Shown piece by piece: positions 1 to 13,354 of a stretch of DNA of 64,000 nucleotides; within the stretch, counting starts at the first letter, position 1, and each line of letters opens with the position of its first letter. The translations under genes and the position numbers were made by a program. The stretch is taken from positions 248,001 through 312,000 of the forward strand of contig FWWN02000703.1 of the NCBI GenBank assembly GCA_900175165.2, in the 5' to 3' direction. Below the pieces are notes generated by a model, which worked only from the letters and a program-made list of their open reading frames with translations, did no database searches and was not told the DNA's origin. This DNA is from Rhizomucor pusillus. Its lineage: Eukaryota; Mucoromycota; Mucoromycetes; Mucorales; Lichtheimiaceae.

Positions 1-516
1 CGTCCGCTGGAAGGACTTGAAGAAGAAACAGCAAAGCGCAGCAGCAGTGAGGATCCAGAACTTGAAACACCCGAGGACCGAGAACTAGCATTGCGATTTC
101 CGTGGTGGTATCAAGCAACGCCTCAACTGAGGCAGATGGCTCGGCGAATGTATGAAATACCACTGGATGGAGATGATCAGTCTGCGCTACCCTATTCCCC
201 ACCTGACGGCGAATGTTCCATGATATTGGTGCACACATTTGACAAGAGCAATACCAGCGAAAACTTGATGCCCGTAAAATATACCGCGTACAATGTCTTA
301 CGAACGTCTCTGTTTTTGTTAACAGAAGATGGCAGCATAACTGTGCTAGACATTGAAACAGGCCAAGTCATCGGTACAGTGGATAACGTTGCAGCGGTAC
401 CGGGTATCATTGGTCCCCAGCGTCAAGTGCGAGGGATTGATGTGAACGTTGTCGGAGGGACAGATATAGTTGTAACTAGCCGGCAAGGTATATTGCGAGG
501 CACGCTTACTAGCTAG
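1..516 (+). CDS. 3' end of an unidentified protein-coding gene
   Basis: The frame is open from base 1 to a TAG at 514-516, so the 5' part lies outside the window. The visible ~171 residues start with an acidic, polar stretch, then a segment around WWYQATPQLRQMARRMYEI, and end in a beta-rich region (SLFLLTEDGSITVLDIETG and IVVTSRQGILRGTL) that resembles the last blades of a WD40-like propeller. No family could be named. It lies only 82 bp upstream of the ING gene on the same strand. The coding call is secure because the frame is long and free of stops; the function is unknown. Confidence 0.7.
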   Translation, partial: RPLEGLEEETAKRSSSEDPELETPEDRELALRFPWWYQATPQLRQMARRMYEIPLDGDDQSALPYSPPDGECSMILVHTFDKSNTSENLMPVKYTAYNVLRTSLFLLTEDGSITVLDIETGQVIGTVDNVAAVPGIIGPQRQVRGIDVNVVGGTDIVVTSRQGILRGTLTS

Positions 517-598
517 AACCAGTTTTAAAAAAATGAAAAACCCCAATTCCGGGAAATCAAATTCCTCTTTTTCCTTTTGTTCTTTTTCGGCTTGAAAC

Positions 599-1702
599 AT
601 GGATGAAGCAGATATTCAACAAGATAGCGGACGATATTTGCAAGAATATGTACAGAGTGAGTGTTCTATACAGCTTCTAAGGGGCCGTTTATCAGACTGG
701 GCATTATTCTGAGTAATACGGGTTGCATTGTAGGTTTGGAAAACCTACCGAGTGAGATAAAGTATCACTGGGCCGAAGTGCTCAACCGGGACGAGATCGC
801 ACAAGGTTAATGAAAGTGCTCCCCCCCCTCCAGTGAACTTATAAGTTACTCATGAGAAAAAGCACCACAGGCCTTGAGAAGCGTGTGCATATGAATGAGA
901 ATGACTTGGCAAAGCTACATAAACAGTGGTTTCAACCCGAGTTGGAGAAGCGTGAAAAGATCCTAAAGCATGAACCCGCACTCATACGAAGAATACATCG
1001 CGATTACGACAAACTGGAGGATTTAGCAACCGAGAGGATCCAGCTTATGGAAGGTGCTTTGAAACTGGCAAGTGATCCATACTATCTCTTTGTTAGTAGA
1101 GCGAGGTGTGTTCTGATTAGACTTACGGACCTCCTCCTCCTCTCCTCCTCCCAAAAGGTCGATCGACATTTGAGCCGGCTTGGGTCAGACTTGGACCAAA
1201 TCGATCGACCATCGTCATCTTCCTCCTCCTCCACGGCACAGCAACAGCAACGGCAGCAGCCGCCAGCAACGCGGACATCATTAGTAACTAGTAAGCAGTC
1301 CAATTGATTGATTAGCCATGGTTATATGCTTACACAAATTGTATGCACAGCTAAGCATGATATGTACGACGAAAACGAAATGGATGAAGACGAAGCATAT
1401 TTCGACACCGTGTCCCGGCGACGGAAACGGAAAGAACGAGACGAGAACGATGAAGAGCCACTATACTGTTATTGTCGCCAGGTCTCATATGGAGAAATGG
1501 TCGGATGCGACGGTGAGGTAAGAAAGAAGGCAATAAGATGAATAGTAGAGTTTGGGTATTGATTTATCTCTAGAACTGCCCGTACGAATGGTTCCACATG
1601 GAATGCGTCGGACTAGATGCCCCACCAAAAGGTGCGTGGTACTGCGACGATTGCTTGGCAGAGGCAGCAACTCGGCGACAGTATGGGCGTTCACGTGCAT
1701 AG
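599..1702 (+). CDS. ING-family PHD-finger protein (inhibitor of growth)
   Basis: Spliced gene. Exon 1 starts at the ATG at 599 and ends at 656. Exon 2 begins near 736 and encodes LENLPSEIKYHWAEVLNRDE, the ING N-terminal helix. The exon after 850 continues the helical domain through YDKLEDLATERIQLM to DRHLSRLGSDLDQ. A Ser/Gln-rich linker and a basic acidic patch (SRRRKRKERDENDEE) follow. The C-terminus is a C4HC3 PHD finger, CYCRQVSYGEMVGCDGE through WFHMECVG to WYCDDC, ending at the TAG at 1700-1702. ING proteins read H3K4me3 with the PHD finger and recruit NuA4/NuA3 acetyltransferase or Rpd3 deacetylase complexes (Yng1, Yng2, Pho23). Which paralogue this is cannot be decided by eye. One intron (1068-1157) has GC-AG borders and no stop, so two protein forms are possible. 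Confidence 0.88.
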
Positions 1703-2099
1703 CAGCAGCCGTTGTCGTTTAATCTAATAACAAGGAAAGAAGCTGGTCTGCGTAGCCACTACTAAATCTTACTCACGTATTCCTAGTCAGTCATCCCCCC
1801 TTGTCTTGTCCGTTATATATTTCTTCCATCCCCTTGATTATCCATTCCATCTCGTCCTTCTTCGAGTTCACAACATTAAATCGTTTCTGGTGAATGCAAT
1901 TTTATGCACAAATATTTTCTTGGTTGTAAAGAGATAGAAAAAAGAAACAANNNNNNNNNNNNNNNNNNNNNNNNNNNNAAAAAAAAGAGAGGAAAAAAGG
2001 TAGGTATATGCATACAAATCAATGAGTGATTTCGTGGTACAGCATTTCTGCCAAAAAAATAAAGCATTAGACAAAGGAAAGAATCATTGGGGAAGCACA
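1703..2099. other. Convergent 3' intergenic region with assembly gap
   Basis: This spacer lies between the 3' ends of the ING gene (+) and the MAP kinase gene (-). Positions 1951-1978 are 28 N flanked by A-rich sequence (agaaacaa before, aaaaaaaaga after), which suggests an unresolved homopolymer or a short scaffold gap. No gene was seen. The 3' UTRs and polyadenylation sites of both genes must lie here. Confidence 0.8.
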
Positions 2100-3522
<1,423 letters not shown>

Positions 3523-4960
3523 TGGCAGCGAAGCGGAAAAAGAAAGCGTAAAACCGTCGTAACGTGTGTGTGTGCGTGTGTGGCAACCTCCCCTCCTTCA
3601 TCAGTGCGTGTTCCGGATTTGGAAAGGGCCGAAATTGCCGGGCTCGAAAAAAAGAAATACTGCAGACACCAGACTGTAGCGGACATCGTTTTGGCGACAA
3701 GGAAACATTCGCTGCAGCTTTCTACGTACACTGGTTATGTGGTACATTGAAGGATTTTACATTGTCTCTGGGAATTAGACCCCGTTGCCAAGATTACAGC
3801 GCGTTACTATGGAAACGTTTTGCGGAGGCGGTTTAGCGATCTTAATTAATTGTATTTATTGATGAATAAACTTTCGGTCCGGACAATGACCTTTCTGTGT
3901 CAGACATATTCGGTATCAATATGTTGAAGAATCCTTCAGTATAGATCGTCATCGTGGAGCGTTCATGTATTTTTTGGCGCTTTGCTGCATCCATTGAAGT
4001 ATAAATTTACAGTAGCTGTTGAGCCACTGTAGCCGAATTTCTGAGCGTACTTGCATCTACGTAACTGAGCAATTTCGAGACAGCAGAGATATCACTAAAG
4101 TTCCAGACAACGCTAATATCGATAACGGTGAAACGAAGAGTCATTTCGTTGGAAAGGTTGATATCCATTACCGCGCCAATTGCTAGCGCTATACATATAT
4201 GTAATATCACCAGTTCAAACTTTATGGTAAGCATCCCTCCTTTGACTTTGCATAAAGACAATAATAACTTACGAAATATCAATGCTTTGCAGGCGATATA
4301 GTATTCTCTATTGTAAACTTTTTTGATAGCTCAAGAAAAGTTTGCAATGAAAACATTATGCTTCACAAACAGAGTCGATGTCTTCTATTATACTCTCGCA
4401 ACGTTTGTATGTAACATGCCGCGGTCAAGTGATTCCGAACCAATGGAGAGGTTACCGTTACTTTAAATGGAATGGTACAAAAAATTAGAGCTGGGCTGGT
4501 GGATTCATGAACAAGATGTCAAATGCGACCAGCAATGTGTGACATATATAAACGGTAGAGATTCGATTTCATGATCAGAGATTGCCTTTGCATCGATCGT
4601 CTCTATCGCTGTTACTGACCCCGTTCAGTGAGCATCCTTACTGGTCATGTTTCCTGACTATGCCGACTGACCGAATTTTTCTTTTCATGAAGTGGGACAA
4701 TCCAGCTAGAACACCACTCGCAGAAAGGAAGGTGCCATATATGATCAATGATGCACCACGAGATACAAATTATTATTACTGACTGATCTTTCCGCGACGA
4801 GGAAGGAATAAACCTGACTGTCTATGTACGTGCGCGTGTGGGGTTGGGGAGAGCCAAAAATTGGCAGTGGGCAACGACGATCAGCCTGGTGCACGAACTA
4901 AACATTTAACCGCTCTTGCCCTTGGATCGAAAGAACGACTTCCTTTCGCTTGCGATTACT
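3523..4960. other. Divergent promoter region between MAP kinase and WC-1
   Basis: This 1.4 kb stretch contains the promoters of two divergent regulatory genes. No complete gene could be supported. On the minus strand, 4007-4190 encodes a protein-like stretch ending in SATVAQQLL*, possibly the last exon of an unrecognised gene or a relic. Its upstream exon could not be joined without an in-frame stop. GATC occurs several times near 4565-4590 (gatcagag, catcgatcg) upstream of the light-receptor gene, but this is too common a motif to interpret. Confidence 0.5.
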
Positions 4961-7359
4961 ATGAATCCACAACGTATGCAAGAGGCACTAATGTCGGCAC
5001 AAGATCTAGAGCGACTGCTAGCTACGGACGTTCCAGCTGATCAAAGTTCGCAACCGACCGCGATTGCCACCGGCGGCCCGGATGACCCGTTCAGTTTGAC
5101 AACTGCTATGCTTCAGCAAGAACAGCAGGGGCAGCAACAGCAACCTGTCAGCGCTTCTCTCGGCCCACAACCGCCTCAAACGCTTCCAAGTCAAAATCCA
5201 TCCATGACAGGTGTATACTCAAGCTCAGGATTTGATATGATCGGTATCTTGTCACGACTGGTCAACAGGTTAGCAAAGAGAGTACATGCCATCCTGTGGA
5301 AAAAAGGCAGTTAAAGAAAAAGGACATACTACTTAGACCGAACCCACAAATCAATCTCGGACCTATCGACATGTCCTGCTCCTTTTTGGTGACAGATGCT
5401 CGACAATACGATTGCCCTATTGTTTATTGCTCGCCCAACTTCGAAACATTGACAGGGTACAGGAACTCGGAAATCCTCGGTCGCAACTGCCGCTTTCTGC
5501 AAGCCCCGGATGGCCAAGTGACTGGCGGATCGCGCCGCCAGTATACCGATAACTTGGCCGTATACCACTTGAAATCTTACTTGTTGCAATGCAAGGAGCA
5601 TCAAGCAAGCATTATCAATTACCGAAAAGGCGGACAAGTAGGATGCACCCCCTTCCTTTTATCTTCAGTGTAACAGAAACTCACAGTAGTTTTTTAGCCT
5701 TTCGTGAACCTTGTCACGGTTATCCCTATTCAAGATGATAACGAGGAAACCGCATTCTTTGTCGGCTTGCAGGTGGACTTGGTCGAGCAGCCCAACGCGA
5801 TTTTGGAACGAATGAAAGGCGAGCGTTGAATTTCAGATCTATATTGCGTGATGCATGCTTTTTTGACATGACAAATATGTGTATGTGTAACTAGACGGAA
5901 CGTACATTGTCAATTATCAGCAGATGAATATCCCTCCGTATATTCCAGGCAGCAGTGAGTGAATGATCAGCACAAAGATTGATTTTGCAGAATCACTGAA
6001 CTGATTTTCAATCAATGCCAAAAGATGTCGTTATGGAACCTGTGGATGATTACTTTAGAGAAGTGCCAACGGTGTCTTCATCAAGCTCGTTTGCACGATC
6101 GGAAATCATGCAGCTCGTCAGTTGCTCCGGTGAGAACGAGCAACAGGTTCAACAAGAATGGAACCGGTTATTGTTGGACCAATCACGTGACTTTATCCAT
6201 GTCTTGTCTTTGAAAGGTTTCTTTTTGTATTGCTCCAGATCATGTTCGAGGATGTTGGAGCACGATCCCGAAGAACTTGTTGGCCACTCGCTCAGCTCCA
6301 TCTGTCATCCGTCCGATATTGTCCCTGTAATGCGAGAAATCAAGGAAGCTGCCAACGACAGCGAAAAGGTTGTAAGCTTGCTGTATCGTGTACGGCGCAA
6401 GTACTCTGGGTACATGTGGATCGAGTGCCAGGGCAGGCTCCACGTCGACCAAGCAAAGGGTCGCAAATGCTTGATCCTTGCTGGCCGAGAGCGGCCTGTG
6501 TACAGATTGGCGTTCAAGGAGGTCCTCAATGCCAACACGGCGGCGGGCGGTTTGGCCAAGGCAGAATTTTGGGCAAAGATGAGTTTGGAAGGTTTATACA
6601 TCCGCGTTACGCCATCGAGCCAGGATGTTGTAGGCTACGCAGCCGGGTCGCTTGAAGGGTCCAGTGTGTATCGTTACGCAGGCGACGAGTTTATTCCCGA
6701 TGTCACTCGTGCGCTGGGTTTTGTGCGCCTCGGCCAGATTGCCAACTTGGAACACTCTATGCGAAACAGCAAGGGCCAGTACGTCCAAGTCGTATCTAGC
6801 TTCTACCCTGGCGACATTGCTTTTGGTATTGGCAGGCCAACCTTTGCTCTCGTCCAGACTCGTTTGAAGAGCAGTTTGCCAACCAACAATGAAACAAGCA
6901 GCTGCAGCTATCGTCCTGAAGCATCCCAAACACCTGGTGAAGAGAATTTGTTTGCAGAATTGGAGACTGTCCGTGGCACTAGCTGGCAGTACGAGTTGCA
7001 TCAATTGCAGCAAGCAAATCAGCGCCTGCGCGAGCAAATACAACAACTCACAGAGTCCTACTCTGACAAGAAGGTTGGTATATATCTAAATTCTTATTTA
7101 ACAACAATTGATTCTCATCACCGAGCTATGAATGATGCAGGGAAAACGCAAGAAGAGCAAAAAGAAGGCGTCCGCAAATGCCGCTGGCGAGGACCAGACG
7201 CCAAGAATCTGTGCTCAATGTCAATGCACAGAGTCACCCGAGTGGCGAAAGGGTCCCAACGGCCCCAAGGAACTGTGCAATGCATGTGGACTGCGATATG
7301 CAAAGTCTTTGGCTGCAAAGAAAGATGACGCTGGTGATCCATCGACGACGGCGGCCTAG
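4961..7359 (+). CDS. wc-1: White collar-1 type blue-light photoreceptor and GATA transcription factor
   Basis: The protein has about 680 residues in six exons. It starts at [17 protein letters not shown] (4961), has a Gln-rich N-terminus, then a LOV domain with [16 protein letters not shown] and the flavin-binding GRNCRFLQ motif. The Cys in that motif (near residue 154) forms the light-induced FAD adduct. A second PAS domain follows ([15 protein letters not shown] through [15 protein letters not shown]), then a third PAS-like region, a coiled coil ([18 protein letters not shown]), a basic KRKKSKKK patch and a C-terminal GATA zinc finger [15 protein letters not shown] to [14 protein letters not shown]-1 pairs with WC-2 to switch on light-induced genes. 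Mucorales usually carry several WC-1 paralogues (MadA/wcoA); which one this is cannot be told. The first intron is 5269-5336. The third intron has an ambiguous donor at 5819 (GC) or 5825 (GT). Confidence 0.95.
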
Positions 7360-9251
7360 TTGAGCCACCTCGCAAACTAACACACATTCTATTTCCGTTG
7401 CTTATGGGCAATTAAAAGGTATGCATCCTTGCCCTGGACATGCCGGTTTGGATGAGCTCATCACCTTTTAGCTTGATCTTTGTATTATTATGTTAGTCAA
7501 ATTCTCGTAGCTTCATTGTGCTTGAAAATACATATATCCTGGGACTTGTGTATATATTTCTTGAATCAACTTTGTATACTGTATTATATAGCTTCCATAT
7601 CTTGCAAAGTCTGTGAAGGCTAACAGCAAAGTAGCAACCGCAACCATCGGAGCAAAGGACACAGTTTGCACGATCAACTTACCGGATAGATACACAGTAT
7701 CAGTGACCCAGGATTGCGAGTGTACTGTCAAACAAAGCCCCGTGAGTTTCGGGAACTTTAACAGGTTTACCGGGCACTTTTTTATAGTAGAAAGAAAAAA
7801 TAGGTTTGTATGCGACTTTCACAGCTGCTTTGTCGCCAATGTCGTGTGTGTGGGGCCTTGCCTCCACGCGAACTTTGAACGTGGCCGTAGATACCTTTTG
7901 TACAACAGGAATTCGGCACTAAACCTACATATCAAAGATGCAGAACTTTAAGACATACAGACGACGGATTTAACAAGTCCCCGCCTCCCATTCTTCTATA
8001 ACCTAGCATGACGTACCGAGGGCACAATTTGTACACGTAATCTAGATGCATGCTTACAGATAATTATTTGTTTGCTATGTGTTGGGTGGCGCGCGCGATA
8101 CACGTCAACGTGTACATATCCAGGTCAAACCCGATTATGCAATGTAAAGTACACTATCCATACAGTTTTGCGCACCCGTGCCATCGGCTTTGTATCACGG
8201 CAACATTCGAGTAGATATTCTAGCATACAAAGAAACAAGATAACCTGATTGTTATATTCCAGCTGCTACCGAATTTTTAATGCTAGTAAGGCAAGTCGAA
8301 TATCAAGCGTGGGGTATCGTCCTTTGTTGCATCGACTGGGGACGGTAGAGGCGCTGCAATAAAGGTTCCCGTTTCTGGAACCTTATGCATATGCAGGGCC
8401 TGGGACTTTGTATATGACGATGAACTGAATATAAAGCCGGTGTAAGCATTTATTCATTGATGAAACTGAAGGTGATTTCCATTATTGCTACATAATGATA
8501 TGCACACAGTCTTCCTCTCTCTCTCCTTTTTTTATCTTACGGAACCTAGGGCGGATCTTGTTCGCGTTAAATATCATTGTCGTGTTCAGGGAGAGAGAGA
8601 CAGTCTCTAAATGGTAAGAAAGCAAACAGGTCCCCAGACGCACGACGAACCGAGACAATGTCACCAGAGAGAGCTGATTGGGGGACTTTGTAGAACCTCA
8701 TCGGCTCGGGACGCTCTTCCAGCTTTCCGTCGATGCAACTCGTGAATCCTAGTTTGCTTCTAGAGCTCTCTCTCCCTCTCCTGCAGTCCAACGCGTGCCA
8801 AGCAAAGTAAAATGTCAATTCCGGAATAATTTCGGACATGTCAGACGGGAGGGGTAGGACGAGCGACTAGGCAACGGAAGGGGGCGCCACATCCCCCCCT
8901 TTTTGGCGGGCAATGGTGATCATGATGCCGGAACCTTGCTTGAATGACAAAAGGCATCCTGATCACATATAGTGCCTTTACAATAGCAAAAAGCTGAAAT
9001 ATTTAGCCCCCCTTTTGCGCGACCCTATTACACGAAGTCGTATCGGCCATCCAATACTTGATCGTCGCTAGTTTCACGCTGCTGCTAACTACAGAACACG
9101 CACACGGTCATTCTTTGTTGTTGTGAGCCCAAACAAAAAAGAAAAAAAAGCCCAAGCTAGCTCTCTCTCTCTGTTTTGTCCTCTCGCTTTCCCCTTGCTT
9201 TTTCCCTTTCTCTTTGTTGCTTTCCTCTTTTTTACTCTGAATCGCCATACA
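7360..9251. other. 1.9 kb intergenic region without a supportable gene
   Basis: Short open frames occur (for example 7613-7951 on + and 8567-8839 on -) but they show no domain, no good start context and no splice partners. The last 120 bp before the Zn2Cys6 gene are pyrimidine-rich (ctctctctctctg near 9160, then long T/C runs to 9235), typical of a fungal core promoter and 5' UTR. The region must hold the WC-1 3' UTR and the promoter of the downstream transcription factor. Confidence 0.6.
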
Positions 9252-12200
9252 ATGACTCTACAATTTCGGTGGCATTCATGTTCAAAAGACGATTTTCCAT
9301 TCAAGCGCCCAAAAGTACAACGAGCGTGTCATTTGTGTCGACAAAAGAAAATGCGCTGCGATGGACGTAAGTCGATCTTGCAAAAGCTTATTGACCGGTC
9401 CCTCGGGCTTAAGCGTTTCCCTTGTCCACTCTTCTTTTGACAGAAAAACCATGCAAACGGTGTCAAGGTCTGGCGCAAGAGTGTATCTACGACGACAAAC
9501 CGTCTCCGCGACGGTTACAGCAGCAACAGCCGAAACGACGTGCGCGGAAAATAGTACAGCGAGAACTTTTAAACAGCGATGGCTCTAGTCAGAGCAGCAG
9601 GAACGACGACGACGAAGAAGAAGCAGAAACAACAACGGAGGACCACCACCACCACCACCAGCAGACTACTAGTAGTCGTCGTCATGACTTCCAGCAGCAT
9701 AGTCATAACTCGTCGTCGCAGTGGCTGTCCCGGGAAGACAAGAATCGCATCTACTGTCGTAGAAATCTGAAACGGATATCGTTCTCAAACACAATATATG
9801 AATCGATGCGACAACAACAGAGCTACGGTAAGAGTTACCTGTACTCTACCCAGCTAGCACCTCTTTTGCTCGACTTTTTCAACCTCACGGCGCAACCGCA
9901 CGGGATATGGTCACGTTTCACAACTTTGTTTCGTACCTTTTGCTTTCATCCCACCGCACAGTCAGCTTTCGAGCTCAACCAACAAACATTGGCACTTTTT
10001 GCAACGCATAATCTCTTGTACAGCGCATTGTTTGATTTCCCCGCTCTCACGGCCGCACTCGAACTTGGAGGATCGGTTGCATTCACTGCTGCTACTATTA
10101 CTTCGGACACCGCGCCCGTCACCGCAGAATCCCTGTTGATTTACGCTATCTTTGCATTGGTTTTACATGCAGCGTATCAATCGCTGTCAACAAAAGTTCC
10201 AAAACTTTCTGATGACCTGCTGAATTATGCAACCAGATTTTACCGAGAAGCACATCGTCGATTCATTGCCTTGACGTTCCCCGCTACCGGTACATCTTCA
10301 CCGCTGTCAATTTGCCCCACCAACGCCTCCTCGTCGTCCTCGTCTCCGTCATGCGACAAGACGATGCTTTTTAGCCTCGCGCAAGCGGCTGTCCTGCTGA
10401 CGCACTACCAGTGCACCGCGGTTTGCGAAGGGCAGGCGCACATGACTTTGCAGATGGGATTCGTCTTTGCACAAAGATGTGCATTGTTTACAGAGGATGT
10501 CTCGGCCGGCGGCATTGACACGAAGCGCCGGAAAGCATTAGCCACGATACTCAGTTCCTGGCGTGCTTGGTTATCATTTTATCTCCATTTGGAGGATTGG
10601 CCGACGAAGACGACGACGACGACGAGGAGAGATGACTACTGTTGGGCGGCGGATGACGATGCGCCCATCGAACCTAGATCCTGCCCAACTTCCGATCAAG
10701 ACCTCGAGACCTTCCAGCAGTGGGCAATGGATGCAGCAAGTGCTTACGGCCACTTTTTGCTGCAGCTCTCCGTTACAAAAATGCGCATGTCTGAAGTAAA
10801 GGTAAGCATTTCCGCTAACATAGGATTTTACTTTATAGATTTCAAATCGTAGAATTTATGTAGAAGTGGGTCGATATGTTGCAAATGTGGTCGGCGCCGT
10901 CAACAACAACATGTGACCACGATAGCAGCCACAGGCCAAACAGAATATCCGATCCATTGTCATCGCCTTGTTGTTTACCAGCTAGTGTACTGTTACTATT
11001 CCATCGAATGCTAACTATCCAGATTCACCTGTGTCAAACATCGGCATCCTCGGATGTATTCCAGTCGGTATCCTTTATTGGTGATGATAGCGACGATCAT
11101 CAAGCTCATGTCGACAGCTTAGCTTTGGATTTGTGTGACATTGCGGCGGCAGAGATTGTGCATATTGTGGACAATCTGACTGTGAATAACCATGCACCTG
11201 TCGCTTCCGAAGTCGAGCAGTTCCGGCGATCCCAGGCACCTATCACTCTTGCAGTCTTGTACCCATTGTCCTTGGCAACTTCAACAGCTTTAGTGTGTCT
11301 GAGGCGGCGGCGTTCTGATCGATCAGATGTTGCACACAGCAAAGCTGCCGTGCCTCCTCCTGCTATACCGGCATTCAAGCTACAGCGATTACTGAACCCT
11401 GTCTGTTCGCAAATGGAAGCCGCAAATGTCATATACGGTCCATTGCGTGAGATTATGGCGGCTGTGAAGTGTTCCATCGATACAACGCCGATATTCACCG
11501 TGGCCGAGAACGCGCGTGCATTGCGGGCGTCGGATCAGCGACCCATTACCGCCAGCAGCAGCAACAACAACAACGTCAGGCCAAACATCTCGGACACATT
11601 GCACTGGTACGAAAACTTTTCAGAAGACGGTCTTTTCAACGAGGCAGCAAGAATCACGCCGATGGCTCATCCAACCTTGGATATCATGTCGCGGAATGTC
11701 ATGCGGGAAAAGATTGACCAAGAGCAATTGGAAAAGCTATCTCACAGCAAGAATGCCATATCATCGTCCTCAAATCTGGACTTTTATGCTAGAGCCAACA
11801 TGGATGCGTACGGCGTGCCACTAATGTCTATGACTCAACCTGGCTCCGCGGCGACCCGAAAGCGCGCAGCAGCCTCAACGTCAGATCAGCAGCAAAAGGG
11901 ACCCAGCGTCATGCCCACAATTGTACCTGGTCAGAAACGGCAATACTTTTCGGCAGGCCTGGATCTCATCCAGCAACAGCAGCAACAGCAACAACAAGTC
12001 CCACCGGATTCGTCCGCTTTGGCTGTCAAGCGTATGCGCACTGATGCATCCTGCAGTGATAACAATGAATCGCTGATGAGGTCATCTCAAGAAATGCTGC
12101 GTGCGAGGGACAATGGACTGAGTATACCAGACATGTCTGATCCAGCTGCGTTGCAAGTTTACTCTGAAAACTATATCTTGATGTTTGAGAACCCAATAAC

Positions 12201-12960
12201 GGCGACGTCGACGACGACGGCTGTTGCGGCTGCGACGGATCAGAGCCAGCTCTTGTCGCCAAACAAGGATAGATCAGAGACACTTATATCCAGCATCATC
12301 GGGAACAGCACAGCGTCCGGTGGTATGGTAGGCAGCCTCTCTACTGTACCTCCCAAGTTGCCGCCGCCGAAACAACGCAATGTCAACACGAAAAGCTGGA
12401 CATCTATCAGTGCTTCAGGGCAAAAGGACTGGAACGTCGATTTCCAGGAATCGATTGTTGAGACTCTGCATCACCAAAACACGCACGCTATCAATGTGGA
12501 TTCAAACAGCTTTGCATCCGGTATAGTTGACACATCCATGATGATATCTCCCAGTACAGCAAATGGACAGCCTGGAATCGCCGTCAGCGACAACAACGAT
12601 ATGATGTATTTCTTTTGTGGCAACAGCAACAGCAGTTCAAGCACTTCGATCAGCAGCGAGGCACGCACTTCCCAGTCATCGCCAGCGACTGCAGCAGGCC
12701 AATGGAACGATCACCAGCCACATCAATCGACAAGAACAACACTGTACAAGAGCCGGAGATCATCCGGTGGCAATAAACCGCATCACAAGAAGCGCAGTGC
12801 AAGTCGCAAGTCATCATGGACACCTAGTAATTTTCCCGCAAGCGCAGCAGTTCCTATCACTGCTAGGAACCCTGCAGCCGCAGCTTCGTTCGACCAAGAC
12901 CCGTGGTTGCAGACAGCCGCCAAGATGTCATCAACAGATGGAATTGTTTGGGAAGAATAG
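9252..12960 (+). CDS. Zn2Cys6 fungal-type transcription factor
   Basis: The protein has about 1,190 residues in three exons. It starts at MTLQFRWHSCSKDDF (9252). Intron 1 (9367-9443, 77 bp) splits the DNA-binding domain, which reads CHLCRQKKMRCDG then QKPCKRCQGLAQEC, giving the C-x2-C-x6-C-x5-C-x2-C-x6-C spacing of a Gal4-type binuclear zinc cluster. Acidic and poly-His stretches follow, then a long helical middle region (LLLDFFNLTAQPHGIWSRF onward) as in fungal-specific TF domains. Intron 2 is placed at 10802-10863 because that acceptor alone keeps the frame open into PASVLLLFHRMLTIQIHLC. The C-terminal half is low-complexity, rich in Ser, Thr, Asn and Gln, with a Gln tract near 11965. Such factors regulate metabolic genes; the target is unknown. 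The neighbouring P450 (convergent) is one candidate, by location only. Confidence 0.85.
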
Positions 12961-13354
12961 TTTCTTGCCTGGCCGTTGTATACATTGAGATATTCTTCTT
13001 TCTCCCCCCTTTCTCCCCGCACACCGACACTTACACGCACCACCATAGTTCTACATTCATATCTCTATCCCCTGCCTGTTAAATATCTCCTCAAAGTATT
13101 ATATCTATATATAAACATCTATATCTAGTGTCTATCACGGATCAATTCCCTGTTCTACAACGAAAATATCACTTGTCCGGTCTTGAGATGGATATTGGAC
13201 GATTCAAATCGTTTCAAAAGATATGATATACGTATTCATAGAAATCATTAGAGAAATAACACCTAATAGACATATATTATGGAAAGCAAACAAAAATTTG
13301 GAAAGGAGACGGGATGATGAAGGAACGGGTTGGGAGGTGGGGGAATCCATCGAC
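12961..13354. other. Convergent 3' intergenic region
   Basis: This spacer lies between the stops of the Zn2Cys6 gene (+) and the P450 gene (-). It is T/A-rich with tatatctatatataaacatctatatc around 13100, likely shared 3' UTR sequence. No gene was seen. Confidence 0.7.

Noticed and set aside
7613..7951. 112-codon open frame downstream of WC-1
   Set aside because: No domain, no typical start context and no splice partner; it lies in 3' intergenic DNA and is likely chance.
8567..8839. 90-codon minus-strand frame
   Set aside because: Sequence shows no family features and lies in the upstream region of the Zn2Cys6 gene.
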